A stretch of 64,000 nt of DNA. It comes from Vanrija pseudolonga. Taxonomy: Eukaryota; Basidiomycota; Tremellomycetes; Trichosporonales; Trichosporonaceae. The stretch is taken from assembly GCF_020906515.1 (NCBI RefSeq), contig NC_085851.1:1488001-1552000 (forward strand), read 5' to 3'. Position 1 is the stretch's first letter, and the number at the start of each line of letters is the position of its first letter. The notes below the pieces were generated by a model. That model searched no databases, had not been told where the DNA came from, and saw only the letters and a program-made list of their open reading frames with translations. Shown piece by piece: positions 21,201 to 31,661 of the stretch. Position numbers and translations under genes: made by a program.

Positions 21201-22561
21201 CCAAGCTCGGTCGCTCGAGTAAGCTCAGCCCGCGCTTCTTCATCGTCACGGACAAGGCGTTTTACATTGTTGTCTCGGCTGCCAAGGACGGCCGCGTTTC
21301 GACCACCCTTGAGCGCAAGATCCCTCTCTCGACGATCCGCGCCATCTCGATGACCAATCTGCGGGATGACTTCATCATCCTCAACGTCAACCCGTGCGAG
21401 GAGGGCGACCCGGTCATGACCTGCGCGTTCAAGACTGAGCTCACATGCGTCATCCTCACGGAGGTTGGTGGCAACCTTTCTGTCAACATTGGCCCTACGA
21501 TCGAGTACGCCAAGAAGAAGGACAAGAAGGCGTCGATCAAGGCCGTCAAGGGTGGTGGAGTTGGCGACGCGGTCTACAAGAGCCACACCATCACTGTTGG
21601 CCAGGGTGAGGCCCCCAACAGCGTCTCCAACCCCATGCCGCCGCGCAAGCCCAAGGCCAAGAAGGCGCCTAAGGCCGCCCCGGCGGCCTACGCTGGACGG
21701 TCTGCGAACCGCCCTGTGGCTCGCCAGCTCCCTGGTGCTACCAAGCCCTCGGCTCCCGACGGTATCCCTGCTGCTGCTCCTGCGGCGGTGGCAGCTCCTG
21801 TATCGACTGGTCGAGCTGCTCCTCCTGCCAACCTGGTCGCTGCACTCGGTGGCGGCAGAGCAGTTCCTCCTGCCGCAGGCGCTGCCCGCGCTGTGCCACC
21901 TCCCGCCTCTGGAGGACGCGGTGCACCTCCACCCCCGCCCCCTCCGCCTCCACCTCCCGCCGCGCCGGCTGCTCCACCAAAGGAGCTGTACAAGGCGCTG
22001 TACGCCTTCCAGGGTCAGGACGGCGAGATGTCCCTTGTCAAGGGCGACGAGGTCGAGGTCAAGGAGAAGGACGACAACGGATGGTGGATGGTTGTCAAGA
22101 ATGGGCAGGAGGGTTGGGCTCCATCCAACTACCTCAAGCTCATCGAGCAGCCTGCTGCCCCTCCTCCTCCGCCCCCAGTGGCCAAGCGCTCCATCCCCGC
22201 GCCGCCTGCCGCGCCCGTCGCACCCGCAGCGGCCGGCGGCATCGCTGGCCTCGCGGCCGCGCTCAACGGTCGCACAAACGGCAGCGGGGCGTCGACGCCT
22301 GGGTCTTCGCCAGGCGGCTCGCGCCCCACGTCAGCGATCGGAGGCCGCGGCGCACCACCCGCGCTCAAGGCCAAGCCCGTCATCCCTCCCAAGCCCGGAG
22401 CGAAGCCGGCGGTAGGCGGCAAGCCTCCTGTCCCCGCCGTCAACCGGGCACCAGCGGCGGCGGCATCTAGCGGCCCCGGGCAGGTCAATCGCCCTGCTGC
22501 TGCTGGCGGCCAGCTGGACCTTGCTGCTGCTCTACGCAAGCGGGCTGCGCAGCAGCAGTAG
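18238..22561 (+). CDS. MYO1: Class I myosin (Myo3/Myo5 type)
   Basis: Ten exons (18238-18240, 18360-18437, 18481-18609, 18657-18699, 18749-19152, 19206-19290, 19338-19441, 19486-19720, 19759-20447, 20486-22561) give 1281 aa. The first coding exon is just the ATG. The motor has the P-loop GESGAGKT at 133-140 and switch motifs. A TEDS-site serine, Ser362, lies in RRGSVYEVP, the PAK-phosphorylated position in yeast and Aspergillus myosin-I. Two IQ motifs follow at about 728-755, then a basic TH1 lipid-binding domain, a Pro-rich TH2 region and an SH3 domain at about 1090-1145 ([20 protein letters not shown]). The C-terminus has two LAAAL-type central motifs but ends [15 protein letters not shown] without the acidic tryptophan-containing Arp2/3-binding tail seen in yeast. 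These motors act at cortical actin patches in endocytosis and polar growth. Confidence 0.94.
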
Positions 22562-22811
22562 AGCGACACGACTGTTACGCTCCTGAAGATAGATTATTAA
22601 GTAAAGGAACTTGGCCTTGTACGAGTATCTAGTATGGCGATGCACGAATTGACGGATTGCGGCGGACTGGGTATGGCCATGGGGCAGTGGGTATGAATGC
22701 ATGCGGGTGTGGTGTACGGAACAGGGTTGAGTTTTGGTTTGCGAGACTGGGAAGTCAGCCTCGTCACCGAAAGAGCAGCATCACACCTCCCCGCACCACC
22801 CAACTACTCAC

Positions 22812-23420
22812 CTATGCGTTCGACGGCCTCTCCCACTCGTAGTTCCACGCCTTGCCGCGCGTCTCTGTCGGGACCCAAGCCTCGCGAGGGATGAGGCCGG
22901 GGACGCGGTTCTCGATGAAGACGGACTCGGCAGTCTTGCGCTTGCCCTGTGCGATGCCCTGCGCGGCGGCGGCGTACGCGGCCGAGGCCTGCGAGATGCG
23001 GACCATGGCCGAGTCGTACACCTGGCGGTTGACGCCGCCGGCCTTGGTGACGGCGTCGAGCTCGTCGCACGCAGCAGTCAAGCTGGCAAACTTTGCCTCG
23101 AGGGCGCGCTTGCGGGCCTCGGTCTCGCGCCGCCTGAGGAGCTGGTACGCGCGCTCGATCGTCTCGTGCGCCTCGTGGCTGGGGAGCACCGCCTCGATAC
23201 GCGCGAGGTGGTTGCCGTGCCGTGCGCCCACTGGGCTTGCGGAGCCGGGAGCAGCCGAGTTGCCCGGGTAGAGCACCTCGCGGAGGACGTCGAGGCGCGA
23301 GTCGGTCGGCGCAGCGTCGTGTGGGTTGCCCTTGGCCTTCTGGTCGCCTGCCCAGGAGGAGGCGGCCTGGCGCACCATCGTGGGCGCGAGCGCGGCGCGG
23401 CGTGATGTCGTGGCGAGCAT
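22812..23420 (-). CDS. Probable mitochondrial large-subunit ribosomal protein mL40 (MRPL28 family)
   Basis: A single intronless frame of 202 aa. It starts with an Arg/Ala/Ser-rich stretch free of acidic residues (MLATTSRRAALAPTMVRQAA), as expected for a mitochondrial presequence. The SRLDVLREVLYPG segment, followed by a helical ETIERAYQLLRRRETEARKRALEAKF region, fits the fungal mL40/MRPL28 pattern, where a short LYP element precedes a long charged helix. The C-terminus is aromatic (WVPTETRGKAWNYEWERP). Assignment is by pattern only; another mitochondrial helical protein is possible. It converges on MYO1 with 250 bp between stops. Confidence 0.55.
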   Translation of the reverse strand: MLATTSRRAALAPTMVRQAASSWAGDQKAKGNPHDAAPTDSRLDVLREVLYPGNSAAPGSASPVGARHGNHLARIEAVLPSHEAHETIERAYQLLRRRETEARKRALEAKFASLTAACDELDAVTKAGGVNRQVYDSAMVRISQASAAYAAAAQGIAQGKRKTAESVFIENRVPGLIPREAWVPTETRGKAWNYEWERPSNA

Positions 23421-23871
23421 GGTGTGGTGGGGAGGGTGGTATGAAGTAACTCGAGGTCACTTGGCAAAGAAGTCGAGATCGGAAATCTCGCGATCTCGGG
23501 GGCCTCAGGGTCGCCACGTGTGCTGCGCGTGGCGGGTTTCGACGGGGGCAGATTGTGCCGAGTGTGGCGGTGGGTGTGGGATACGAGCTGGATGCACGGA
23601 GAGCCGAGCTGGTGACTATGCATAGGCGATCGGGGATACTGGGATCCAGCACGTAGCTGAATAAGACGAGGCAGAACTATTTCTCAGCAGCGTGTGGATG
23701 ATGCATGTCTCGGTGCAATGTGCGTCGGCGTGTTCACGACCTCGCCTTTGTCTGAGCTCCGGCACCCAGCCCCGGCTCAACATTAGTCCCAATACCACCC
23801 TCGCACCACCACAGTAAATGTCACAGATACATGTCTATCAGGGTCTAATCTAGCTACTACTCTCGCCTAGT
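23421..23871. other. Intergenic region upstream of the mL40-like gene
   Basis: A 451-bp interval between the start of the mL40-like gene and the stop of the ADH gene, both on the minus strand. It should hold the promoter of the former and the 3' UTR of the latter. I see a short inverted repeat at 23470-23505 (GAGATC...GATCTC-type) and no coding frame. Confidence 0.4.
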
Positions 23872-24996
23872 CTAGTTGACGAGGACGTAGCGGAACTTGG
23901 CCTTGCCGGCGTACATGTCGTTGACGGTCTGGGTCGCCTCGGACATGGGGCGGGTCTCGATCCAGGGGCGGATGTTGCTCTCGACAGCGAGCTTGAACAT
24001 GTCCTCGATCTCCTTGGGCGAGCCGATCAGGCTGCCGGTGACGGTCTTGCCGAGGAGCGACCAGCCCATGCGGGGGAGGCCGTCGTTGGGGAGGCCGACC
24101 GAGATGAACTGGCCGCGGGCCTTGAGGAGGGGGAGGTACAGGTCGTTGAGGGGCATGTCGTCCTGGTCCGAGGTGGAGAGGATCATGTCGAAGCTGGCGG
24201 CGTGCTCGGCGAGCACCTTCTCGGCGCCGTCGTGCGTGTTGATGAAGCCGGTCGCGCCGAGCGTGGCCGCGTCGGCGCGCTTACGGTCCGAGTGGGAGAT
24301 GGCGTAGACCTCGGCACCGAGGGCCTTGGCGAACTGGACGCCGAGGTGGCCCAGGCCGCCGATACCGATGATGCCGACCTTCTTTCCAGCCTTGGCGCCG
24401 TAGTACGAGAGAGGAGCGTAGACGGTCACGCCGGCACACAGGAGCGGCGCAGCGACCTCGGAGGGGATGCCGTCGGGGATCTTGACGGCGAAGTGGCCCG
24501 GGCCCTGGTAGTAGTCGGCATAGCCGCCCTGGGTGTACGGCTGGACGGCGTCGCCGGTGGGGCCCTGGTAGGTGCCGACCCAGCCCTTGATGCAGTAGGG
24601 CTCCTCGTGGTTCTTGCAGTTGACGCACTCGCCGCACGAGGCGCCCTGGGCTCCGACACCGACACGGTCGCCGACGGCGTGGGTCGAGTTCTTGCCCGCG
24701 CGGACGACGTGGCCGACAATCTCGTGGCCAGTGATCGCGGGGAACTGGTCGTGCTCGCCCCAGCCGCAGGTCATGACGTGGAGGTCGGTCTGGGGGTGGG
24801 TGTTAGCGAGCGAAACTAGACAGGCGCGAAAGAGAACACTTACGCCACAAACACCGCACGCGTCAATCTTGATGATGACATCCTCCTCGGTGAACGCGCG
24901 GGGAGTGTACTTGGTCTCGTGGAGGTCAAAGTTCTTGGGGTCCTGCTTCTTGAGCGCGGCCTGGCCGGTGAACTGGGCGGGGATGGTGGCGGACAT
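23872..24996 (-). CDS. Zinc-dependent alcohol dehydrogenase, cinnamyl-alcohol-dehydrogenase (ADH6/7) type
   Basis: Two exons (24996-24844 and 24789-23872) encode 356 aa. Both zinc sites of the medium-chain family are visible: the catalytic CGVCGTD and TGHEIVGHV motifs, and the structural lobe with four cysteines (CGECVNCKNHEEPYC). The Rossmann fold has GIGGLGHLGVQFAK, and the following SHSDRKR pattern with a serine and basic residues, rather than an acidic one, suggests NADPH preference, as in yeast Adh6/Adh7. Such enzymes reduce aldehydes, including cinnamyl and furan aldehydes, in the cytosol. The start is the ATG in a GGTGGCGG context; in-frame residues upstream of it look like untranslated leader. 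It is divergent from the glycosidase-like gene across 1.35 kb. Confidence 0.9.
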   Translation of the reverse strand: MSATIPAQFTGQAALKKQDPKNFDLHETKYTPRAFTEEDVIIKIDACGVCGVSVLFRACLVSLANTHPQTDLHVMTCGWGEHDQFPAITGHEIVGHVVRAGKNSTHAVGDRVGVGAQGASCGECVNCKNHEEPYCIKGWVGTYQGPTGDAVQPYTQGGYADYYQGPGHFAVKIPDGIPSEVAAPLLCAGVTVYAPLSYYGAKAGKKVGIIGIGGLGHLGVQFAKALGAEVYAISHSDRKRADAATLGATGFINTHDGAEKVLAEHAASFDMILSTSDQDDMPLNDLYLPLLKARGQFISVGLPNDGLPRMGWSLLGKTVTGSLIGSPKEIEDMFKLAVESNIRPWIETRPMSEATQTVNDMYAGKAKFRYVLVN

Positions 24997-26349
24997 GGTG
25001 GTGAGGTGGAGTTTTGGAGTTGTTGAGTTGAGTTGGGAGATGCGTTGTGATGCGAGGGGCTGGAACTGATTCTGATGGGTCTGAGAACGATCTACATGGC
25101 CGCTCTTTATACTCTCCGCGCTGCTCACTGGCCGCGTTCAAACTTGTCAACATCGTCGTCGTAGAAGCCACTCGGCGGTGGACGGACGAGTGGAGGAGAT
25201 TCCGCAGGGTGGAGGAGCCTCCACCACCCATCGCTTATCGCCCCTGGCTGGTGACGTCCGCAGTATCGCAATGGTAAACCGAGCCGGCGGTCCACTACCG
25301 CGCTGACTCATCGGAGCGCGAGTGCATGAGCTCATGCGCTGCGCCGTCGATGACGGCGATGACGGCGGAGAGGGCAGGGGGAGTGTCGGCGTCCGAAATC
25401 TTCCTCACCCCGACGGCGACACGTGCGCATGCCGCGATGCCGACCGCGCAGCCGCGTCTCGTGCGCGGTGAACGCGGGCGGGCCAGTGCTCCGGAGAGCA
25501 GATCGGTGCAGAAGTATCAGGAGCATGAGTCACATGTCGGCCCTGGTGCGGCGCTGCATCATAGCAGCAGTGCTCGCCACGTCGCCACCCCGCTCCACTG
25601 AAAACTTTTCAGCACTGCCACATCCGCCCAGCCGCGATCCCGCGCGGCACATTACGACGCGCGCCGCCATCTTATCGTGCTTATCAAGCACCGCGGTCGG
25701 GTCGTCACCGATGCTTGTTTCGGTTTGTGGGAGAGATCCAGGCCTGGTCTTGATCTGATGCACGTGTGGACGCTGGCTGCCTTGGCACGGTGCTACACAG
25801 TGTGCTCGCTGATCTCACCGTGGCGTTGCGGACGGGTGGAGGGCAATCATGGACGGGCGATAATCTGATTACCAAGTTATCTCGGTTTACATCCCGTGGA
25901 GTCAGCCGTCCATCCGACTATGTAGCTTGGCTTTGCAGGCGCAGTGAGGTGTCAACCGCGTACAACATATCGTTGGCTCGCAAGAGCTTAGCAGCCACCC
26001 TGCTGCTGGCCGCGGCACAGAGCGGTAAGTGGCGGCTGAGCGGCGCAGCGCATGAACACTTCAGCTGCCAATCGTGCCTTCGTGCAGACCAGCGACACAA
26101 GTCTTCCGCCGGTCCTTCGAGCCTATTCCCGCTGCTCTAAGTGCATAGTGTCGCCGACACAGACAATGGGCCGTGCGGCTGGCAGGCTGGACTGATCGGC
26201 GAAGCCCGTCGCCACGACGTCATGGACATGAGCACAGCAGCGTTTCACAACAACGGGCACTCAGCGTCAGCCCGTTCGTTCATTGCACTCGACTTCCACG
26301 TCGCCAGTTGACTCCTAACCACTGATGTCAGCACCACACCGCATGCAAC
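24997..26349. promoter_or_regulatory. Long divergent intergenic region with GATA-type sites
   Basis: 1.35 kb between the ADH start (-) and the glycosidase-like start (+). CTTATC (GATAAG on the other strand) occurs at 25234-25239, 25671-25676 and 25680-25685, the last two only 3 bp apart, which is the spacing of sites for fungal nitrogen-response GATA factors. A CACGTG box lies at 25761-25766. The part at 25600-25700 is similar to 28940-29035 (see the repeat entries). No coding frame is supported. Confidence 0.5.
25600..25700 (+). repeat. Copy A of a diverged ~100-bp direct repeat flanking the glycosidase-like gene
   Basis: Shares GAAAACT, then CAC.GCCACA, GCGCGGCACA, CGAC.CGC.CCGCCATCTTATC and AAGCAC in the same order and orientation with 28940-29035. 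Copy A has a 7-9 bp extra segment that gives it a second CTTATC. Alignment is by eye, around 70 percent. Confidence 0.5.
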
Positions 26350-28892
26350 ATGCGGCGACTGCTGGGCCCCAGGATTGTGCTCGCAGCAGTCCTACTCGTC
26401 CCGCTGCTGGCCCTGCTCATACAGCGCGGCGCGGTGTCCTCGTACCTCACTCCCTCGCAGCCGCCGCCGTTCAGTGACAGCGCCGAGCTCCGGATCGGGC
26501 CGGTGCCGTATGGCGGGCACAACAACTACCTCTACCGCGATAGCACGACCGCGGTCCAGCTCGTCGTTTCGGCGTAGCCTCACTGCTGGGTGGCAACACT
26601 GATACAGCAGGCATGGCTCGACCCAACCACCTCGCCTGCTCGGCGCCTTCCCGCAAGACAACGCGGGGTTCCTGACCTCCTTCACCAGCCAGTCCCCGAT
26701 ATCAGTCACCCTCGACCTGGGCAGCCTCACGAGCGTGCGAGGCGCCGACCAACAGTCTGGCATCTCGGGCGTGCTCGCCTTCTCCGGCGACTTCCGCCTT
26801 CGGCGTGTCCTTACGTGCGTGCTTGTCGGGGTACGACTGACCCACAGTTGGCGGTGTGCGCGCCATCCGTGACTATGTCGACGGTACCGATACCCTGTCC
26901 TCTGCCTTCGCACCGTTCTACGTCCCCGGCAAGAACGGCTTCTGGTACGGCCGCCAGTGGTACGACAACCGCACGACGCAGTGGCTCCACTTCGAAGCGG
27001 CGCACAACGCGGTTTTCAAAGTGGCACAAGCGGCGGAGGACACACTTCCCTCCATTCGCGTGGCGCGCTGGAACAAGTGGGGCCCGGCGCGGATCCGCTT
27101 CACCGCGACCTTCAACTCGTCGTCCCCGCAAATGGTTGGCCTTAGCCCCGCCGAGGTTTTGGCCCAGCCCTCGTCCTCCGACAGCCCCGTCCGCCGCCGC
27201 GTGCTCGAGGCGATTCGGGACAACGCTACGGCGATCACGGCCCAGCTCTCCTTCCTGACCTACGATTCCGTCTCCCTCGGCGGCGGGTGGCGCTACCTCA
27301 CCTGTACGAGAGCTACCTGTGCCATGCTAACATGCAGACATGGGCAGGGATACCCTCATCGCGCTCAAGCTCCTCATGCCTGTTCTCTCGCCACACGCCA
27401 TTGAGATCATCCTCACGGCGGTGATTGAGCGCTTCCAGGCGGACGGGGACGACCGCAGCATGGTGTGCCACGAGGAGCTGGTAAGTGAGCTAAGACGTAC
27501 TCTGCTGACTGAGTGGTGCCAGGTGGGCGACTATGCGTCATACAGTGAGTGTGGCACAAGACCCCCCGACTGACGGCCAGAACTCCAGAACAACAGCCAG
27601 TCGAGATGCAACTACGATGTGTCCGACACTCACTTCCTCCTTCTTCCCGTCCTCGCCGACTACTTTGACACAGCCGGAACGGCCCGAGCAGCGGCCTTCC
27701 TGGCCCGCAACCACTCGTCAGGGGCAGGGACGTACAGCGACATCGTCACCAAACACGCCTCGATGGTCATGCGCCACGTGTTCAACTACCACATCAAGAC
27801 TCAGGCGCACAACATGAACGGGTACTTTGACGGCGGCAACTGGCGCGACTCACCGGCCGGGAACGGGCACGCGCGATGGTTCTTTGACGTGAACGGTCGG
27901 TAAATGCCGGCTCCGCTGGCGGAAGGACTGACATGTCAGCTGGGATGATCCCCGCGTCGGTGCGCGCGATCCAGTGCCTCATCAACGACGGTCTTATCGG
28001 TACCGGGAACGGAACTATCTATGCCCTGTCAAGGGCGGACAGTATTGCCAGCAAGTATGAGTCCTATTGCCCGGAGACGTTCCAGGCGGTGAGTCTCACA
28101 GAGGGCGAGTGCGAGTGCGAGGCCCTGCTCAAGGACTACATCGACGAACTTGGCCTGTCCACTTCACTACTGTACGGCGCGGGCTCGCTCAATGCCACCG
28201 GCACCCCAGGGGCGGGGTGGAACGACCCCGATCAGGTCGTGACCGAGGGATATTCAAGGGGCTTCTACTCGCTCGTATCGGAACACGACAGAAAGGGGCA
28301 CATTCTCCACTCAGATATTGCCTTCCCTCTACTGTACAGCACCCACGTTCCGGCCGAGCTCATCCGCGGCACGGCGCGTGCGCTACAACCGTACCCGCGC
28401 GGGCTGCTCACCAACGTCGGCATGGTGGTCGCCAACGCCGCATACGACGGGAACAAGACCAAAAGGGCAGAGTTCACCAACCGCGCGCCACACGGGGCAG
28501 TGGTCTGGGGGTTCCAGCAGGCGCTGATGGCGGCCGGTGTCGCGCGCCAGCTCGCCGCGTGCGCCCCGTCCAACAACCGCACGCCGCTGCGCAGGGCGGC
28601 CCCTTGGGCGCCGTGGTGCAGGGATAAGAAGCTCGTCGCGGCGCTAGAACAGGCCCAGACGCGCCTGTGGGACTCGATCGCTGGATCAGCGCCTGTGCTG
28701 TACAATGAGATGTGGGTCCCCGTGTGGAACGCGACAGAGGGCAAGTTTACAATCGGCGACCTTGCCACCCTCAACCCATCTGCGCCGGAGGGGAATGCGT
28801 TCAGGCTGTGGAGCTATGGGATGCTCGGGCTGGTCGACCCGCGGACGGGCCGGCCGGTCGCAGAGGGGTTTGGACACTCGGACACTCGATAG
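26350..28892 (+). CDS. Membrane-anchored six-hairpin-glycosidase-like protein
   Basis: Seven exons (26350-26573, 26611-26804, 26848-27303, 27338-27480, 27523-27544, 27581-27895, 27940-28892) give 768 aa. An N-terminal Arg pair followed by a hydrophobic stretch (LAAVLLVPLLALLI) indicates a signal anchor, type II, with the rest in the secretory lumen or outside. The body has the look of an (alpha/alpha)6 toroid glycosidase: GGWRYLTYMGRDTL, CHEELVGDYASY, CNYDVSDTHFLLLPVLADYF, GGNWRDSP and GAGWNDPDQV, with candidate acids in CHEE, DVSD and WNDPD. Several N-x-S/T sites are present. I do not know the exact family. The first two donors (GTAGCC and GTGTCC) are weak, but they are the only ones that keep frame with the conserved blocks, so the N-terminal structure is less certain. 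Exon 5 is only 22 nt. Confidence 0.72.
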
Positions 28893-29544
28893 TGGAGCGT
28901 AGTGCATGTAGCAATAGCGCGGGTGAGCCAATGTCACCGGAAAACTAGAGCACCGCCACACGGCACTCTGCCGCTGTGCCGCGCGCGGCACACGCGACTC
29001 GCACCGCCATCTTATCAAGCACAAACGGCGGGGCGGCGCCGAAGGGTGGCTGTATGTAAGCCCGCTGTAGCTGTGGTCCTGCATGGGCCAGTTGTGACCT
29101 GTTGTGACTGGCTGCTGCGGATGGCTGGGTTGGACCATGATCTACAGGTGTGGCTGAAACGCCGTGCTCGTGACGCCTCGGAGAGCCACGGATCAACTTA
29201 TCCATTTCTCATCGGTGTCCTATGATGCCAACCCCTCCTCACCTCCCTATGCTATCCAAAGAGGCAGGTACGCAAGTATGCATACAACATGCAGCCCGCC
29301 GAACTGGGCGACCTGTGCCAAACACCTCGCAGTGCTCTCTCGGGTGTCACCCGCCGCCACGTGGGTTGTCGTCATCCCCATGTCCCCACATCGGCAGGCC
29401 GCAACCCAGGGTGGCTCCTGCTGTCCTGTAGTTACCGACATGCGCATGACGTGGGGCTGGACAACTGGACAGACAACAACTCGTCTTCGCTTCGCTTCAT
29501 CGCACCCCTGCACTCACTCCATACCGTCTAGCAAAGCAAGCACA
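28893..29544. other. Intergenic region downstream of the glycosidase-like gene, with repeat copy B
   Basis: 652 bp between the glycosidase-like stop and the MAPEG start, both on +. It contains CTTATC at 29011-29016 and 29197-29202, and the second copy of the flanking repeat. No coding frame is supported. Confidence 0.45.
28940..29035 (+). repeat. Copy B of the diverged ~100-bp direct repeat
   Basis: Same order of blocks as 25600-25700: GGAAAACT, CACCGCCACA, GCGCGGCACA, CGCGACTCGCACCGCCATCTTATC, AAGCACA. It begins about 50 bp after the glycosidase-like stop codon, so the two copies bracket that gene. Confidence 0.5.
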
Positions 29545-30279
29545 ATGGCCCACATCCTCGGCCTCAGCTCGTCGACCAACTACTCGCTCTTCGCCGTCCC
29601 CGCGGCGTTCGGCCTGGCGTAAGTGGCCCGGGGCGCGGCTACCGGCCCGATGGCGCGCTCACCTCGCCCAGCTTCGCGCCCCACCTCTACGCGGTCTGCC
29701 TGCTCAACTTCAAGCACGCGCCCAGCGCCGAGGGCTTCGACTTCTCCGTAAGCTAACGACGGGAGCCCAGCTCACCCCCAGAACCCCAAGAACTCGCGCG
29801 CCAACATCCACCAGTCGGGCCTGTCGCCTGCCGACCAGGACCGGTACCTCCGCGCTGAGGCCGCGAACGACAACGGCTTCCTGTGAGTTGGCTGTGTGCT
29901 TGTGCTGGTGCGGGCGGGGTGCTGACGGCCCCAGTGGCCTTCCGTTCTTCGGTAAGTGCAGAGCCGGTGGCACTGCCTTCGCACCCGCGCCCGCTTACAC
30001 CCGCCCCAGCTGCCGCCGTCGTCGCTGGCAATGCGGCCCGCCTCGACATCGACACGCTCAACACCGCCGCGGCCGTGTACATCGGCTCGCGCGTCGTCTT
30101 CAACTACCTGTACATCTTCGGCACGAACAGTGAGTTCGCCAGGCGGGAAGGTGGCGCTGACTCTAGACGCCCTTGGCCTTGCTCGCACCGTGTCGTGGTT
30201 GACCGGCATTGGCGCCTGCCTCAACCTGTTCTGGAAGTCGGCTTACTACTTCCAGCCGCTGGCCGCTGCGGCGCCTTAG
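29545..30279 (+). CDS. Small MAPEG-family membrane protein
   Basis: Six exons (29545-29618, 29672-29747, 29782-29882, 29935-29951, 30010-30129, 30167-30279) encode 166 aa with four hydrophobic helices. The MAPEG pattern is clear in the middle: NPKNSRANIHQSGLSP, then RYLRAEAANDNGFLGLPFFAAAVVAG, DIDTLNTAAAVYIGSRVVFNYLYIF, and a last helix ARTVSWLTGIGACLNLFWKSA. Family members are membrane glutathione transferases, leukotriene/prostaglandin synthases or uncharacterised fungal proteins; substrate cannot be told from sequence. The fourth exon is a 17-nt microexon encoding GLPFF, needed to keep the motif. Converges with MED10. Confidence 0.85.
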
Positions 30280-30303
30280 CCTGTGATGTGGACTTGTATC
30301 TGA

Positions 30304-30323
30304 AGAAGAAGAAGAAGAAGAAA
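30304..30323 (+). repeat. (GAA)n microsatellite in the MAPEG 3' flank
   Basis: A run of GAA/AAG units about 25 bp after the MAPEG stop codon. Confidence 0.85.
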
Positions 30324-30533
30324 AGAATGAATGTTACAGTTGTGAGCCCGGGTTCCGCTGCCGCCAGCCCAAAGCTACTCGCTACGCTTGCATGGTGGTA
30401 CAAAGTGCACATGGTCGCACACTGGGGGTATCATTTGTGCTGGGAATGGTAGTGGTGGATGCTTGGGGGTACCAGCCGGTCAAGAGTCAGGTCGGGCCGA
30501 ATCAACGCAGTACTCTGCGCCACATGGTCTCGC

Positions 30534-31369
30534 CTAGTACCCGATGCCGTCCATGCCGTCGCGGGGCTCTGCGCCCGTCGGCTCGGGCCCAGCATGCGGC
30601 ACAATGTGGTTGTGCTCGTCCTCGACCATCTTCTCCTCGAGCTCGTTCATCACCACGTCGCCGTTGCCGTTCGACGCGTGCGGCTTCTGGTCAAAGCTGT
30701 CGTCGCCGTTGGCGAGGTCGGACGACGGGAGCGGCTGGTGCCGCCGTTCGGGCAGAGGAATGCCGGGGAACGCGTCGGTGACGGCGTCGGACAGCTGGCG
30801 GCGGAATGACTGCAAGGTGTTAGCATTGTGGTATAGGATGCGGCTGCAGCACTGCGAACAACGCAGCCCCCACGGGCTCACCTCCAAGCCAAGAACTCGA
30901 CCCAGCGCGTACTGGTTCTCGCCGGTCGCGCGACTCAGCGCCGTCTTGGTGTACTGGTGCGGGTTCTTGTACCGATCGACGTGGCTGAGGAGTCAGTATC
31001 ACTGGAGCAAGGACATATAGCACACTACGCACTCGACAATGGTCCGTGGGACCGAGTCCGTGAGCTGCGCGCTCATAGACTGGAGGTTGATGAACCCCTT
31101 GTTGACTTTTTCCCTGCGCCGTCAGCTGCACTGCTCGCTCCTGCCGCGCCATCCACGCACAATAATTCCGGCACGGCGTTCTCCATGTTCTGGCTGACAT
31201 CGCCAGCGCAAACTTCCATCTCGTACAGGTCCTGGCTGAGGCGGAGGAGCTGGCTCTCGATCTCGGCGCGGAGGCGCGCCTGGTCGGTTGGTTGCTGGGC
31301 CGCGGTGTTGCCGGTCCCGTTGGCCTGCGCGCCGGGGTACGGGGAAGGTGCTGGTGACGGGAGGGACAT
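30534..31369 (-). CDS. MED10: Mediator complex subunit 10 (Med10/Nut2)
   Basis: Four exons (31369-31161, 31113-31033, 30984-30882, 30809-30534) encode 222 aa. The Med10 core runs from about residue 27 to 140: a helix LRAEIESQLLRLSQDLYEMEV, then NMENAVPELLEKVNKGFINLQSM, the family element VDHVDRYKNPHQYTKTALSRA, GENQYALGRVLGLESFRRQLSDAV and FPGIPLPE. The last 80 residues are an acidic, disordered extension not typical of the short animal protein. Med10 is a conserved middle-module subunit that relays activator signals to RNA polymerase II. It is divergent from the F-box gene across 290 bp. Confidence 0.87.
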
Positions 31370-31661
31370 GGTGTGTGCGTTGATGCGGATGGGTTGAAGA
31401 GAATGCACACAAAAGAGTTGCTGAAAGTGCGGGAAGTGGAATGCGAAGAGCGAGGAGCGTCCTGTTGTTCGGTTGACCACCAGTTCCCAAAAGTGGAGGG
31501 CACTGTCACTGTCCACACCCTCCCACCCAAGTGGAGGCCCAAAAGTCCCAGCGACAAGGCTGATCAATCGTGACCATTCGCCATCGCACAGCCGATATCA
31601 ACCTCGACGCAACTGCAAGTCTCTTCTTATCCAAGACCGAATTTCTCCACCCCTAGCGCAC

